A stretch of DNA of 55,860 nt, taken from assembly GCA_015064735.1 (NCBI GenBank), contig SVRP01000005.1, positions 105,934 through 161,793 on the forward strand, given 5' to 3'. The number at the start of each line of letters is the position of its first letter. The first letter of the stretch is position 1. Positions 27,091-35,019 of this stretch are shown here, piece by piece. Position numbers and translations under genes: made by a program. Origin of the DNA: Oscillospiraceae bacterium (GTDB lineage Bacteria > Bacillota > Clostridia > Oscillospirales > CAG-272). Below the pieces are notes generated by a model. That model was given only the letters and a program-made list of their open reading frames with translations, was not told the DNA's origin and ran no database searches.

Positions 27091-27123
27091 ATAAATGGCG
27101 CATATTCATATGCGCCATTTATA
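27091..27123. other. Strong hairpin between tRNA-Arg and tRNA-Gly
   Basis: Stem ATAAATGGCGCATA / TATGCGCCATTTAT with a 4-nt loop and no T-run. It may guide tRNA processing or act as a partial terminator in the tRNA transcript. Confidence 0.6.
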
Positions 27124-27124
27124 T

Positions 27125-27198
27125 TGGAGCGAGTGATGGGAATCGAACCCACGCGACCAGCTTGGAAGGCTGGGATTCTACCATTGAACTACACTCGC
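27125..27198 (-). tRNA. tRNA-Gly (TCC)
   Basis: Acceptor GCGAGTG/CACTCGC, anticodon loop CTTCCAA between CCAGC and GCTGG, T-arm GTGGG-TTCGATT-CCCAT, encoded CCA at 27125-27127. It is the first tRNA of a Gly-Arg-His operon. Confidence 0.95.
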
Positions 27199-27226
27199 AT
27201 ATAGTGTTTCGGAAAACTGCCCTAAT

Positions 27227-27255
27227 ATATTACCATAAATAATTTGCCTTGTCAA
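27227..27255 (-). promoter_or_regulatory. Promoter of the Gly-Arg-His tRNA operon
   Basis: On the minus strand TTGACA (27255-27250), 17 bp, TAATAT (27232-27227), about 29 bp before the tRNA-Gly 5' end. Confidence 0.8.
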
Positions 27256-27301
27256 CCCCTTTTTCGCATTTTTTTAAAGTTTTTTTATTTTTTCAAATCT
27301 A

Positions 27302-27330
27302 TTGCGATTTTTAGCTTTATATGATAAAAT
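27302..27330 (+). promoter_or_regulatory. Promoter of the yqeG operon
   Basis: TTGCGA (27302-27307), 17 bp, TAAAAT (27325-27330). Confidence 0.65.
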
Positions 27331-27378
27331 ATTTATGTAAAATGAATAATAAATTCAACAGTTAAGGATACACATCAC

Positions 27379-27912
27379 ATGAAAAAGAAGAAGCTTCGCA
27401 GTCTTTCATATCTCCTGACTCCGGATTATATGTTCAAAACCTTTGACGAGGTAACTCCGGATTTCCTTATTTCCCACGGAATCGACGCTCTGCTGATAGA
27501 TATTGACAACACTCTTGCTCCCTACGAACAGGCAGAACCCGATGAAAAAATATTATCCTGGTTTGATGACCTGAAATACTTTGGAATAAGAGCGGCTCTT
27601 ATATCCAACAATCATGCAGACAGAGTTGAGCTCTTCAATAAAAAGCTGGGGCTTCCCGCATATCCCGACAGCGGAAAGCCTAAAAGCGGAAGTCTTATAG
27701 CCGCCATGCGTGAAATGGGTACCATGCCCGAAAACACCGCGGGGCTTGGCGACCAGCTTCTCACCGATACTCTTGCGGTCCACAGACTTGATATGATATC
27801 TATAATAGTTCCCCCTATAAAAGACAAGAAAACTCTCTTTTTCAGATTCAAAAGGTTTCTTGAGCGTCCTTATATAAGAAAATACAAAAAACACAGAACT
27901 AATAATTTTTGA
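27379..27912 (+). CDS. yqeG: YqeG-family HAD phosphatase
   Basis: A 177-residue HAD-IIIA hydrolase. Motif I is LLIDIDNTLAPYE (nucleophile Asp), motif II is ALISNN, and the later motif KPKSGSLIAAMREMG followed by TAGLGDQLLTDTLA supplies the Lys and acidic pair. The N-terminal LTPDYMFKTFDEVTPDFLISHGI is typical of YqeG. In many Firmicutes yqeG sits with yqeH-aroE-yhbY-nadD; here it is separated from nadD and instead leads a small operon with a TIM-barrel protein and a peptidase. The physiological substrate is not established. Confidence 0.92.
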   Translation: MKKKKLRSLSYLLTPDYMFKTFDEVTPDFLISHGIDALLIDIDNTLAPYEQAEPDEKILSWFDDLKYFGIRAALISNNHADRVELFNKKLGLPAYPDSGKPKSGSLIAAMREMGTMPENTAGLGDQLLTDTLAVHRLDMISIIVPPIKDKKTLFFRFKRFLERPYIRKYKKHRTNNF

Positions 27913-27921
27913 GGTATAACA

Positions 27922-28794
27922 ATGGCAAACAGAATAGATTTTCCTACTTTTGGCCCCGGTGGAAATAGCGAATCCTTTTATAACGAGGGCTACAAATCTA
28001 CGCTTCAAGCTCCCCGTTGGGTAAAGGAGCGCGGACTCGATGCATACGAATACCAGGCAGGCAACGGAATCACCGCATCAGACGCGACCCTTGCCGCCAT
28101 CGGAGAAAAGGCAAAGGAGCACGGCATCCTCATGTCGGTCCACACCCCTTATTTTATCTCTCTTTCCGGTGTAGTTGAAGAAAAGCGTCTTAAAAGCATA
28201 GAATACATTTCAAAATCTCTGCACGCGGCAGAGCTTCTTTCCGCTGACACTATAGTGATCCACACGGGAAGCGCGGCTAAGATATCAAGAGAGGAGGCTA
28301 TGTCCCTTGCTTCCGATACCCTTGAAAAAAATCTTGAAATTAACGGAAGCACAAATATCCGCATGGGTCTTGAGACCATGGGCAAGCTCAATCAGCTCGG
28401 AACTCTTGAGGAGGTCCTTACCCTTTGTAAGATACATCCCATATACTACCCCGTGGTGGATTTCGGGCATCTGAATTCAAGAAATATCGGCGGACTTTTC
28501 ACCGATTGCGACAGCTACCGCCGTATATTCGACACAATAGCAAACACTCTCGGAGACAGCTACGCATACAATCTGCACTGCCATTTTTCAAAGATAGAAT
28601 ATACGGGCGCGGGAGAAAAAAAGCACCTGACCTTTGAGGACAACGTTTACGGTCCCGAATTTGACGGACTTGCCGAGGCGATAGTCCGCGAGGGTGTTTG
28701 TCCCCGTATAATCTGTGAGTCTGCGGGCACTATGGCAGAGGATGCTCTTTCAATGAAAAACATGTGGCGCGCCGCCAAGGAGGCTCTGTCATGA
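27922..28794 (+). CDS. TIM-barrel protein, endonuclease IV / xylose isomerase-like
   Basis: A 290-residue protein with the AP endonuclease-2 barrel layout: YEYQAGNG, GILMSVHTPYFISLSG, ADTIVIHTGSA (His), LGLETMGK (Glu), VVDFGHLNSR (Asp/His), NLHCHFSKIEYT (His), and IICESAG (Glu). These ordered His/Glu/Asp residues match the trinuclear metal site of endonuclease IV-type proteins. It may be a true Nfo AP endonuclease or a sugar isomerase relative; the N-terminal FPTFGPGGNSESFY differs from classical Nfo. It starts 9 bp after yqeG and overlaps the next gene by ATGA, so it is co-transcribed. Confidence 0.8.
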   Translation: MANRIDFPTFGPGGNSESFYNEGYKSTLQAPRWVKERGLDAYEYQAGNGITASDATLAAIGEKAKEHGILMSVHTPYFISLSGVVEEKRLKSIEYISKSLHAAELLSADTIVIHTGSAAKISREEAMSLASDTLEKNLEINGSTNIRMGLETMGKLNQLGTLEEVLTLCKIHPIYYPVVDFGHLNSRNIGGLFTDCDSYRRIFDTIANTLGDSYAYNLHCHFSKIEYTGAGEKKHLTFEDNVYGPEFDGLAEAIVREGVCPRIICESAGTMAEDALSMKNMWRAAKEALS

Positions 28795-29864
28795 ATCGCT
28801 TAAGCAGACTTCAAGAGGCTCTTTGCGCTACCGATACCGACTGCGCGATAATTTCTTCGGAGCTTAATCAGCGTTATCTTTCGGGGCTTTCATTCTCTGA
28901 CGGATATATTCTCGTTACGCAAAACGACGGCTACCTGATTACCGATTCAAGATACATTGAAATTGCAAAACGAACGGTAACCCACCTTAACGTGATCCTC
29001 GCAGACCGTCCCATGACTGAAATTTTAAGCGACATTATTAAGGAGAAAAACATAAAGCGCGTGGGAGTTGAAGAAAAGGAGCTTTCTCTTGCAGACTACG
29101 AGAGGTTCAAAGCTGCATTTGACGGATGCACGGTTGTTTCTGGCATTTCCGAAATTATGAAAGAGCTGCGAGCGGTAAAGACTCCCGACGAGATAGCCTT
29201 GATTGAAAAGGCTCAAATCATAACCGATGCGGCATTTTCTCATATTCTGGAATTCATAAATCCCGAGGTAACCGAAAAGGACGTAGCTCTCGAGCTTGAA
29301 TTCTTCATGCGCAGAAACGGAGCGGAAGGATTGGCTTTTGAAACCATTGCCGTTTCGGGAGCATCATCCTCTCTGCCCCACGGCAAGCCTTCGGACGAAA
29401 AGCTTCGCAAAGGCTTTCTTACCATGGATTTCGGGGCAAAATACGAGGGCTATTGCTCGGACATGACACGAACGGTTTGTATAGGCAAAGCCGATGAGGA
29501 AATGAAGCTCGTATATAACACGGTTCTTTCCGCCCAGATACACGCTCTTGAAAGCATAAAGGTCGGTATGCCCTGCCGCGATGCCGACGCCCTTGCCAGA
29601 GATATTATCCGCGAGGCGGGCTACGGCGCGAATTTCGGGCACAGTCTCGGACACGGTGTCGGAATGTTTATTCATGAATTCCCGCGTCTTGCGCCAAGCG
29701 CCGATGAAAATTCAAGGCTCAAAGCAGGACACGTTGTAACCGTGGAGCCGGGTATATATCTTGAGGGAAGATTCGGTTGCCGAATTGAGGATATGATAGC
29801 CATAAAGGACGACGGCTCGGTGCATAATTTTACCAAAAGCCGTAAGGAGCTTATAGAGATTTAG
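28791..29864 (+). CDS. M24 aminopeptidase (Xaa-Pro type)
   Basis: A 357-residue protein with a creatinase-like N-terminal domain (RYLSGLSFSDGYILVT) and a pita-bread C-terminal domain. Metal ligands are seen in LTMDFGAKYEGYCSDMTR (two Asp), GHSLGHGVGMFIHE (His), TVEPGIY (Glu) and RIEDM (Glu). It cleaves N-terminal residues preceding proline. I choose the ATG at 28791, which overlaps the upstream stop and follows AAGGAGG; an earlier in-frame ATG at 28764 lies before that site. Confidence 0.93.
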   Translation: MNRLSRLQEALCATDTDCAIISSELNQRYLSGLSFSDGYILVTQNDGYLITDSRYIEIAKRTVTHLNVILADRPMTEILSDIIKEKNIKRVGVEEKELSLADYERFKAAFDGCTVVSGISEIMKELRAVKTPDEIALIEKAQIITDAAFSHILEFINPEVTEKDVALELEFFMRRNGAEGLAFETIAVSGASSSLPHGKPSDEKLRKGFLTMDFGAKYEGYCSDMTRTVCIGKADEEMKLVYNTVLSAQIHALESIKVGMPCRDADALARDIIREAGYGANFGHSLGHGVGMFIHEFPRLAPSADENSRLKAGHVVTVEPGIYLEGRFGCRIEDMIAIKDDGSVHNFTKSRKELIEI

Positions 29865-29893
29865 TAAAAACCGCAAAACGATCCGGCTAATAT

Positions 29894-30036
29894 TTGTAGG
29901 GACAGGCGTCCTCGACTGTCCTAAAAAAGAATCGATTATTGCTATTAAAAATTATTAAAAATAAAGATATTTTTCTTTGTGTGATGAAAGGATTCATTAT
30001 CTCGCAAAGGACAGTCGAGGACGCCTGTCCCTACAA
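29894..30036. repeat. 143-bp element with 28-bp perfect inverted repeats
   Basis: The left arm (29894-29921) and right arm (30009-30036) are exact reverse complements; the arm contains GGGACAGGCGTCCTCGACTG. The 87-bp interior is AT-rich and non-coding. It lies in the 253-bp gap after the M24 peptidase. The form is that of a MITE-like dispersed element or a very large hairpin. Confidence 0.75.
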
Positions 30037-30064
30037 TTTTGTGGGGTGCTGTACCTTAAAATTC

Positions 30065-30098
30065 AAAAAGGGAAACCGCGTGCGGTTTCCCTTTTTTT
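30065..30098. terminator. Bidirectional terminator
   Basis: Stem AAAAAGGGAAACCG / CGGTTTCCCTTTTT with a 4-nt loop (CGTG) and T-run at 30092-30099. It serves the LRR remnant on the minus strand and could also end transcription from the plus strand. Confidence 0.85.
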
Positions 30099-30117
30099 TA
30101 GTTGATATTTACACTTT

Positions 30118-30410
30118 TTAGCTCTCTGCTTTTGTAAGAACTCCGTCGGAGCAGGTTACGGTGTATGAGCCGGTGTTGTTATTCCAATAAGAGTATTTAG
30201 TTATAGCCTTCCACTGCTCCTTTGTACCGTTGTAGTTAATACTCGTAAGTCCGCTACAGCCGGAGAACGCATAATCGTCTATTCCCCATACGCTGCTAGG
30301 TATCGTTATACTCGTAAGTCCGCTACAGCCTTCGAACGCAGAACCGGCGATGATTGTTACGCTGTCGCCAGCATACAGATAATCAAAAGGATCGCCAAAA
30401 GTTTTTTCAT
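30118..30410 (-). pseudogene. Broken BspA-type leucine-rich repeat surface protein
   Basis: A good ribosome site (GGAGG at 30422-30418) precedes an ATG at 30410 that encodes a clean signal peptide, MKKLLAILLIICMLATA, immediately followed by TAA (30359-30357). In another frame, directly after that point, two LRR_5-type repeats are intact: AFEGCSGLTSITIPSSV and AFSGCSGLTSINYNGTKEQW, with the usual C-terminal YTVTCSDGVLTKAES. The simplest reading is a secreted LRR protein whose middle was deleted with a change of frame. A continuous frame upstream to 30453 exists but reads through the signal peptide out of frame and has no ribosome site. The intact relative is at 38719. Confidence 0.8.
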
Positions 30411-30435
30411 ATCTTTTCCTCCAAAAATGTAAAAA

Positions 30436-30470
30436 GTGCGCAGCAGAAGCCATAGCCTCATGCTGCGCAC
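30436..30470 (-). promoter_or_regulatory. Terminator-like hairpin upstream of the LRR remnant
   Basis: Stem GTGCGCAGCA / TGCTGCGCAC with a 15-nt loop, followed on the minus strand by TTTTTACATTTTT just before the ribosome site. It may be a terminator or leader attenuator. Confidence 0.55.
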
Positions 30471-30492
30471 GAAAAATGTATAGCTCCTATTG

Positions 30493-30635
30493 CTGCGACA
30501 CAAGTTAACTTTTTATATCCCAACATTTCAAGAAGGTGCACAAAAAGGGAGCGTACATTTTTGCCAAAATAAGAATAGCAAAAAAGCACACCTTCACCAA
30601 TGCTAAGATGCGGATAATATTAACTTGTGTCGCAG
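30493..30635. repeat. 143-bp element with 16-bp terminal and nested inverted repeats
   Basis: The terminal arms CTGCGACACAAGTTAA (30493-30508) and TTAACTTGTGTCGCAG (30620-30635) are perfect reverse complements. Inside are AGAAGGTG (30531-30538) paired with CACCTTC (30589-30595) and TTTTTGC paired with GCAAAAA. It contains no gene and fills most of the 332-bp gap between the LRR remnant and GH43. It is likely a non-autonomous mobile element or a folded transcript. Confidence 0.7.
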
Positions 30636-30688
30636 GGATATTATAACACAATTTTTTATCTTTGTAAAGTCAAGTTTCAAAAATTCTC

Positions 30689-30717
30689 TTGCGGCGCGCC
30701 GTATTTTATGGTAGAAT
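30689..30717 (+). promoter_or_regulatory. Putative promoter of the GH43 gene
   Basis: TTGCGG (30689-30694), 17 bp, TAGAAT (30712-30717); the spacer starts within the palindrome GGCGCGCC (30693-30700), a possible regulator site. Confidence 0.55.
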
Positions 30718-30742
30718 AAAGAAAAAAACAAGGAGTATATTT

Positions 30743-31567
30743 ATGTTAAAAAAAAGCGAAATAAGAATCCGAGACCCCTTTATACTCACCGACGAAGAAA
30801 ACAAATGCTATTACATGTACGGTACTACCGCGTTAAATCCCTCAACACTTCACTGTAACAATACGTTTTCCGTGTACAAGACCTACGATCTTGAAAATTT
30901 TGAGGAGCCAAAGGTAGTCCTTGACGGATCGGCTCTCGGGCTGTGGTCGGACAGAGATTACTGGGCGCCCGAGGTATATTTTTACAATGGGAAATACTAT
31001 CTTTTCGGAAGCATGAAATCGGACACTCATCACAGAGCTACGCAGATATTCGTATGCGACACTCCCGACGGCGAATTCAAGCCCGTATCGGGTCCCATGA
31101 CCCCCGAGGATTGGGAATGTCTTGACGGCACCTTCTACATTGAGGACGGAATTCCCTACATAGTATTCTCTCACGAGTGGACTCAGATAAAGGACGGTGA
31201 AATATGGGCTATGCCCATGACCGACGACCTATCCGCCCCCGCAGGCGAGCCTTTTAAGCTCTTTGCCGCATCCGAGGCTCCCGACGTTACAGCCATACGT
31301 GGGGACTGCTACATAACCGACGGTCCTTTTCTCTACCGAGAGGACGGAAAGCTTAAGATGATATGGTCAAGCTCTGCCAAAGGTAAGTACGCGGTGCTTG
31401 ATGCCGAAGCCGACTCTATCCACGGCAAGTGGACCCACAAGGGTAGCCGCTATGATTTTGACGGTGGACACGCAATGCTCTTTTACACCCTTGAGGGCAA
31501 GCGCATGATATCTCTACATGCGCCCAACAAGGCAAACTACGAAAGAGCGGTTTTCTTTGAATTTTAA
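30743..31567 (+). CDS. GH43-family glycoside hydrolase
   Basis: A 274-residue five-bladed beta-propeller enzyme. RIRDPFILTDEE near the N-terminus supplies the general base Asp; further blades are marked by DRDYWAPEVYFYNGKYYLFGS, CLDGTFYIEDGIPYIVFSHEW and AIRGDCYITDGPFLYREDGKLKMIWS. GH43 members are mostly alpha-L-arabinofuranosidases and beta-xylosidases. There is no signal peptide, so it is intracellular. The length (274) is short for the family, with no carbohydrate-binding module. AAGGAG lies before the ATG at 30743. It is monocistronic. Confidence 0.88.
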   Translation: MLKKSEIRIRDPFILTDEENKCYYMYGTTALNPSTLHCNNTFSVYKTYDLENFEEPKVVLDGSALGLWSDRDYWAPEVYFYNGKYYLFGSMKSDTHHRATQIFVCDTPDGEFKPVSGPMTPEDWECLDGTFYIEDGIPYIVFSHEWTQIKDGEIWAMPMTDDLSAPAGEPFKLFAASEAPDVTAIRGDCYITDGPFLYREDGKLKMIWSSSAKGKYAVLDAEADSIHGKWTHKGSRYDFDGGHAMLFYTLEGKRMISLHAPNKANYERAVFFEF

Positions 31568-31606
31568 AAAACAGCGGAAATGGGATATCCCATTTCCGCT
31601 GTTTTT
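31567..31606. terminator. 40-bp perfectly palindromic bidirectional terminator
   Basis: AAAAACAGCGGAAATGGGAT and its exact reverse complement meet with no loop; it separates the convergent GH43 and oxidoreductase genes. Confidence 0.9.
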
Positions 31607-32867
31607 ACTTGTTTTCGGTTTTTTTCATACCCTCTACGATTTTTGCGTATATTTCTTCGCTTTCCTCATAGCTTCGGGGATTTTTGTGAGACTCGCAAGC
31701 GATGGTCGGCTCGCTTCCGTCGATACCGAAAAAAGGTGAAAGGGTATCGTTTTCGTATTTAACCCTATCCTCCTCCTTATGAAAATCGGGAATATCGTAA
31801 GGCATGCCGCCCTCAAGCATACTTCTGTGAGAAAGCATTGCAACGGAAGCCATGGTCGTAGCAAAATATTCATCCATTATGGGGCGCTTGTTTTCTCTTA
31901 TGCAATCGAAAAATTCACGAATAACTATAAAGTCTCCGCCGCCGTGCCCCGCCTTTTCGATAAGAGTGTCGTCCTTATCCTTAATGTCGGGAACATAGAG
32001 ATTATATCTTTCGGTATTTTCGGGAGTTTCCCATTTGTTGTATCTGAGAAGAATTTTAACGTCCTTATCAAGAACGTTCTGGACCTGCCCCCGCTCACCG
32101 CAAATACGGTAGTAGTTTCCGTGAGCTCCAAATGCCGCGCAGCCCGTTACGGTAAATACCGAATCGTCATCATTCAGAATGTTGACAATTGCGGCTCTGT
32201 CCTGAACCCTTACTGTCATAAGGGAATCCTTGGGGTAAGGCAAATATACTGGCATTGCCGTAACCCTCCTAGGCGTTGCTCCCGTAATATACATAAGGGG
32301 CGCCAACGAGTGCGTTATATAATAGGTTCTCGGAAGCATATTGCGCCAGTGTGTTGCGTAAGGCATAAGTCCAAGCAACGTCTCATTATCGTACGGATCT
32401 ACGGGGTGATTGTATTCTCCCGTCGCATACATTATTTTTCCAAGGGTACCACCGTCGTGAATACGCTTCATTTCACGGTTGAATTTCATAAAGGGATAAT
32501 TTTCGCTGATCATGTAATACGCCTTACTCTTCTCTGCGGCTCTGACAAGCGCAACTCCTTCCGCCATAGTTCCGTTTGAGGTACACTCGGAAAGCACGTG
32601 AATATTCTTTTCCAACGCGCGTATGGCGTAGGGCGCGTGCTCGTGAAAATAGTTGCAAAGCATTACCGCTTCCAGTCCCTCGTGTTCAATAAAGCTATCA
32701 AAATCTGTGTATCCCTTAACACTTTTTCCGAGTAATTTTTTCGCTTCCTCTATTCTGCTTTCGTCCTTATCGCAAACGGCTACCACTTCACCGTTGTTGA
32801 GCATGATGTTATCGTAAAAATAACTGCCTCTGCCGAGTCCGAAAATACCCATTTTAACTGTCTTCAT
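31605..32867 (-). CDS. Gfo/Idh/MocA-family NAD(P)-dependent oxidoreductase
   Basis: A 420-residue dehydrogenase: MKTVKMGIFGLGRGSYF is the Rossmann nucleotide loop, VVAVCDKDESR ends strand 2, ALEKNIHVLSECTSNGTMAEG corresponds to the EKP-type block (here Glu-Cys replaces Glu-Lys-Pro), and a C-terminal alpha/beta domain follows with YNHPVDPYD and GGGDFIVIREFFDCI. The usual catalytic Lys of EKP is absent, so it may belong to a subgroup acting on glycosides or may have altered chemistry. It is divergent from the AraC-permease-metallohydrolase operon, with promoters back to back. Confidence 0.85.
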   Translation of the reverse strand: MKTVKMGIFGLGRGSYFYDNIMLNNGEVVAVCDKDESRIEEAKKLLGKSVKGYTDFDSFIEHEGLEAVMLCNYFHEHAPYAIRALEKNIHVLSECTSNGTMAEGVALVRAAEKSKAYYMISENYPFMKFNREMKRIHDGGTLGKIMYATGEYNHPVDPYDNETLLGLMPYATHWRNMLPRTYYITHSLAPLMYITGATPRRVTAMPVYLPYPKDSLMTVRVQDRAAIVNILNDDDSVFTVTGCAAFGAHGNYYRICGERGQVQNVLDKDVKILLRYNKWETPENTERYNLYVPDIKDKDDTLIEKAGHGGGDFIVIREFFDCIRENKRPIMDEYFATTMASVAMLSHRSMLEGGMPYDIPDFHKEEDRVKYENDTLSPFFGIDGSEPTIACESHKNPRSYEESEEIYAKIVEGMKKTENK

Positions 32868-32908
32868 GTTGCTTTCCTTTCCGCACCTCTTCTTGTAGGT
32901 ACGGTTTC

Positions 32909-32937
32909 ATTTTATCACAGTTTTTTCGGAGAGTAAA
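32909..32937 (-). promoter_or_regulatory. Promoter of the Gfo/Idh/MocA gene
   Basis: On the minus strand TTTACT (32937-32932), 17 bp, TAAAAT (32914-32909). Confidence 0.65.
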
Positions 32938-32979
32938 TAGAAAAAATCCATTACAATATAAAAAAATCCCTTTTTATTG

Positions 32980-33008
32980 TTGACAAAATTACATTCAAGG
33001 ATTATAAT
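32980..33008 (+). promoter_or_regulatory. Consensus promoter of the AraC-permease-MBL operon
   Basis: TTGACA (32980-32985), 17 bp, TATAAT (33003-33008). A perfect consensus suggests high basal activity unless repressed. Confidence 0.85.
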
Positions 33009-33038
33009 CGTATTTGAATAAATTTGGAGAAAACTGAG

Positions 33039-33833
33039 ATGGAAAAACAAAACGTTTGCAAATATAATTTTAACCGCTCAAGCGATCTTATCTGCACTAA
33101 TTTCGTCCACGAAAGGAACGAGAGCCAGCATGAGGAATCCATAGCAAAATGCCACGGTCTTTACGTTGTTATTAACGGAAGCGGTACACTGTCCGTTCAG
33201 GAAAAGCAAAAGGACATAAAAAGAGGAGACATATTTCTTATACGTCGAGGAAGCCGCTTTTTTATAAGGTCATCCGACTCACTTGAATACTGCTACGTCA
33301 AATTTCACGGCAGACGCAGTGATGAGCTTATTGAAAGAATTGATTCCTGCGGTGATACGGTCTACCGAAGCGAAAGCGATATTATTCCCTTTTGGACTCA
33401 CTGTATCGACGTTGCGGAAAAAGGAAACGTTGACCTTCTCAGCGAATCCGTGCTGCTCTATACCTTTGCTCAGCTTAAGCCTATGCCCCCCGAGCAAAGC
33501 AGCCTTTTCTCGACTATGGTGGAAGTAACCCACGACAACTTTTCGGATTCTGATTTCAATCTCCTGTCATTGGCAGCAAAGATTGGATACGACGATAAGT
33601 ACATATCCTCGGTATTCAAAAAGCACAAGGGTATAACCTACAGTCGGTACCTCCGAGAGCTACGTCTGCAACACGCGGTATTTCTCATGGAGCAAGGATT
33701 GGTAAGCATAAAAAACATTGCCATTCTTTCGGGATTCGGAGATCCTTTGTATTTTTCAAAGGTATTTAAAACAGCCTACGGGAGCACTCCTAAGGAATAT
33801 ATAAAAAAAATTCAGACAGAAAGCAAGGAATAA
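33039..33833 (+). CDS. AraC-family transcriptional regulator
   Basis: A 264-residue protein with an N-terminal cupin-like sensor (GLYVVINGSGTLSVQEKQKDIKRGDIFLIRRGSRFFI) and a C-terminal double HTH: LSLAAKIGYDDKYISSVFKKHKGITYSRYLRELRLQHA and IKNIAILSGFGDPLYFSKVFKTAYGSTPKEY. The ATG at 33039 follows GGAG by 9 nt; a TTG start 15 nt earlier would overlap that site. AraC proteins of this layout usually respond to a sugar or related small molecule. It is first in an operon with a permease (12 bp gap) and a metallohydrolase, which it presumably controls along with itself or the divergent oxidoreductase. Confidence 0.9.
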   Translation: MEKQNVCKYNFNRSSDLICTNFVHERNESQHEESIAKCHGLYVVINGSGTLSVQEKQKDIKRGDIFLIRRGSRFFIRSSDSLEYCYVKFHGRRSDELIERIDSCGDTVYRSESDIIPFWTHCIDVAEKGNVDLLSESVLLYTFAQLKPMPPEQSSLFSTMVEVTHDNFSDSDFNLLSLAAKIGYDDKYISSVFKKHKGITYSRYLRELRLQHAVFLMEQGLVSIKNIAILSGFGDPLYFSKVFKTAYGSTPKEYIKKIQTESKE

Positions 33834-33845
33834 ATTCAAACAGAC

Positions 33846-35000
33846 ATGAACGAAACACATCATCACGGTGCCGATCTGCATTGGATAATGACCCGCGTAT
33901 GGTCCTTTCTAAAAAAGAACCTCGTTCTGGTCATTGCCTTTATTGCCGCCGCGGTAACCACCATATTCGTCCCTATTGACAGGGAATATATCGGATATTT
34001 CGATTTCAAGACCCTTTCCTGTCTTTTCTGCGTGCTGGCAGTAGTCTGCGCTCTCAAAAATATCAACTTTTTCTACGTACTCGCAAAAAAGATTGTAATT
34101 CTTTTCAAAAACGCAAAAATATGCGTTCTGATGCTGGTATACATTACGTTTATCGGCTCAATGCTTATCGCCAATGATATGGCGCTTCTCACGTTTCTTC
34201 CCTTGGGCTATCTCGTTCTTGAGAGCACGGGCAAGAAAAAATATATGGCGTTTACCTTTATTATGCAGAATATCGCCGCAAATCTCGGCGGTATGCTCAC
34301 CCCCTTCGGAAACCCTCAGAATCTCTATCTTTACACCAAATTTGAGATACCAAATAATGAGTTCATGGCAATAATGCTTCCGCCTTTTCTTCTGGCGATA
34401 GCGCTTATTACTCTGTGCTGTCTTATTTTCGTTAGGAGCGAGCCTCTTTCGGTTGCCGACGAGCACGTTCCCGTGAACCGCAAAAGAGCGGTGCTCTACC
34501 TTCTTCTCTTTGCGCTATCCATCGCCATAGTATTCAGAGGTATACCCTATTGGGTCGGATTGATAGTTATTCCGGCGGTTCTTATTTTTGCCGACAGACG
34601 CGCCCTGAAAATGGTGGACTACCCTCTCCTCTTTACCTTTGTTTTCTTCTTTATATTCTCGGGAAATATGGCAAGAATAGAAGGAGTAAGAAATCTGTTT
34701 TCTATGCTTCTCGGCAAGAGCACGCTCGTGTTTTCCATACTTTCATGTCAGGTAATAAGCAACGTCCCCTCTGCAATACTTTTGTCGCAATTTACCGACA
34801 ACTACCGCGAGCTTCTTCTCGGAGTAAATATAGGCGGTGTCGGAACGCTGATTTCCTCGCTTGCAAGTCTTATTACGTTCAGAGAATACGTAAAGCATGG
34901 CTCGGGTAAAAAGAGATACCCACTTTACTACATATTGCTGTTCTCCGCGTTTAATTTTGCATTTTTGATAATACTCACTTTATTTATGTTGATACTCTGA
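33846..35000 (+). CDS. SLC13/ArsB-type anion permease
   Basis: A 384-residue membrane protein with about 10 helices. The ion-transporter superfamily pattern is seen in two halves: IANDMALLTFLPLG followed by QNIAANLGGMLTPFGNPQN, and SILSCQVISNVPSAILLSQF followed by VNIGGVGTLISSLASLI. Such paired (S/N)N-P and GG-TPFGN-type loops bind dicarboxylates, arsenite or other anions in the ArsB/NhaD/SLC13 group. The N-terminus has MNETHHHGAD, a His-rich start. It lies between the AraC regulator and the metallohydrolase, so it probably imports or exports the compound handled by that pair. The substrate is unknown. Confidence 0.82.
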   Translation: MNETHHHGADLHWIMTRVWSFLKKNLVLVIAFIAAAVTTIFVPIDREYIGYFDFKTLSCLFCVLAVVCALKNINFFYVLAKKIVILFKNAKICVLMLVYITFIGSMLIANDMALLTFLPLGYLVLESTGKKKYMAFTFIMQNIAANLGGMLTPFGNPQNLYLYTKFEIPNNEFMAIMLPPFLLAIALITLCCLIFVRSEPLSVADEHVPVNRKRAVLYLLLFALSIAIVFRGIPYWVGLIVIPAVLIFADRRALKMVDYPLLFTFVFFFIFSGNMARIEGVRNLFSMLLGKSTLVFSILSCQVISNVPSAILLSQFTDNYRELLLGVNIGGVGTLISSLASLITFREYVKHGSGKKRYPLYYILLFSAFNFAFLIILTLFMLIL

Positions 35001-35019
35001 AATAACGGGAGGTATTTAT

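Noticed and set aside
30118-30453. Intact 111-residue LRR protein starting at 30453
   Set aside because: That start has no ribosome site and reads the signal-peptide codons out of frame; the strong GGAGG and signal peptide at 30410 show the original start.
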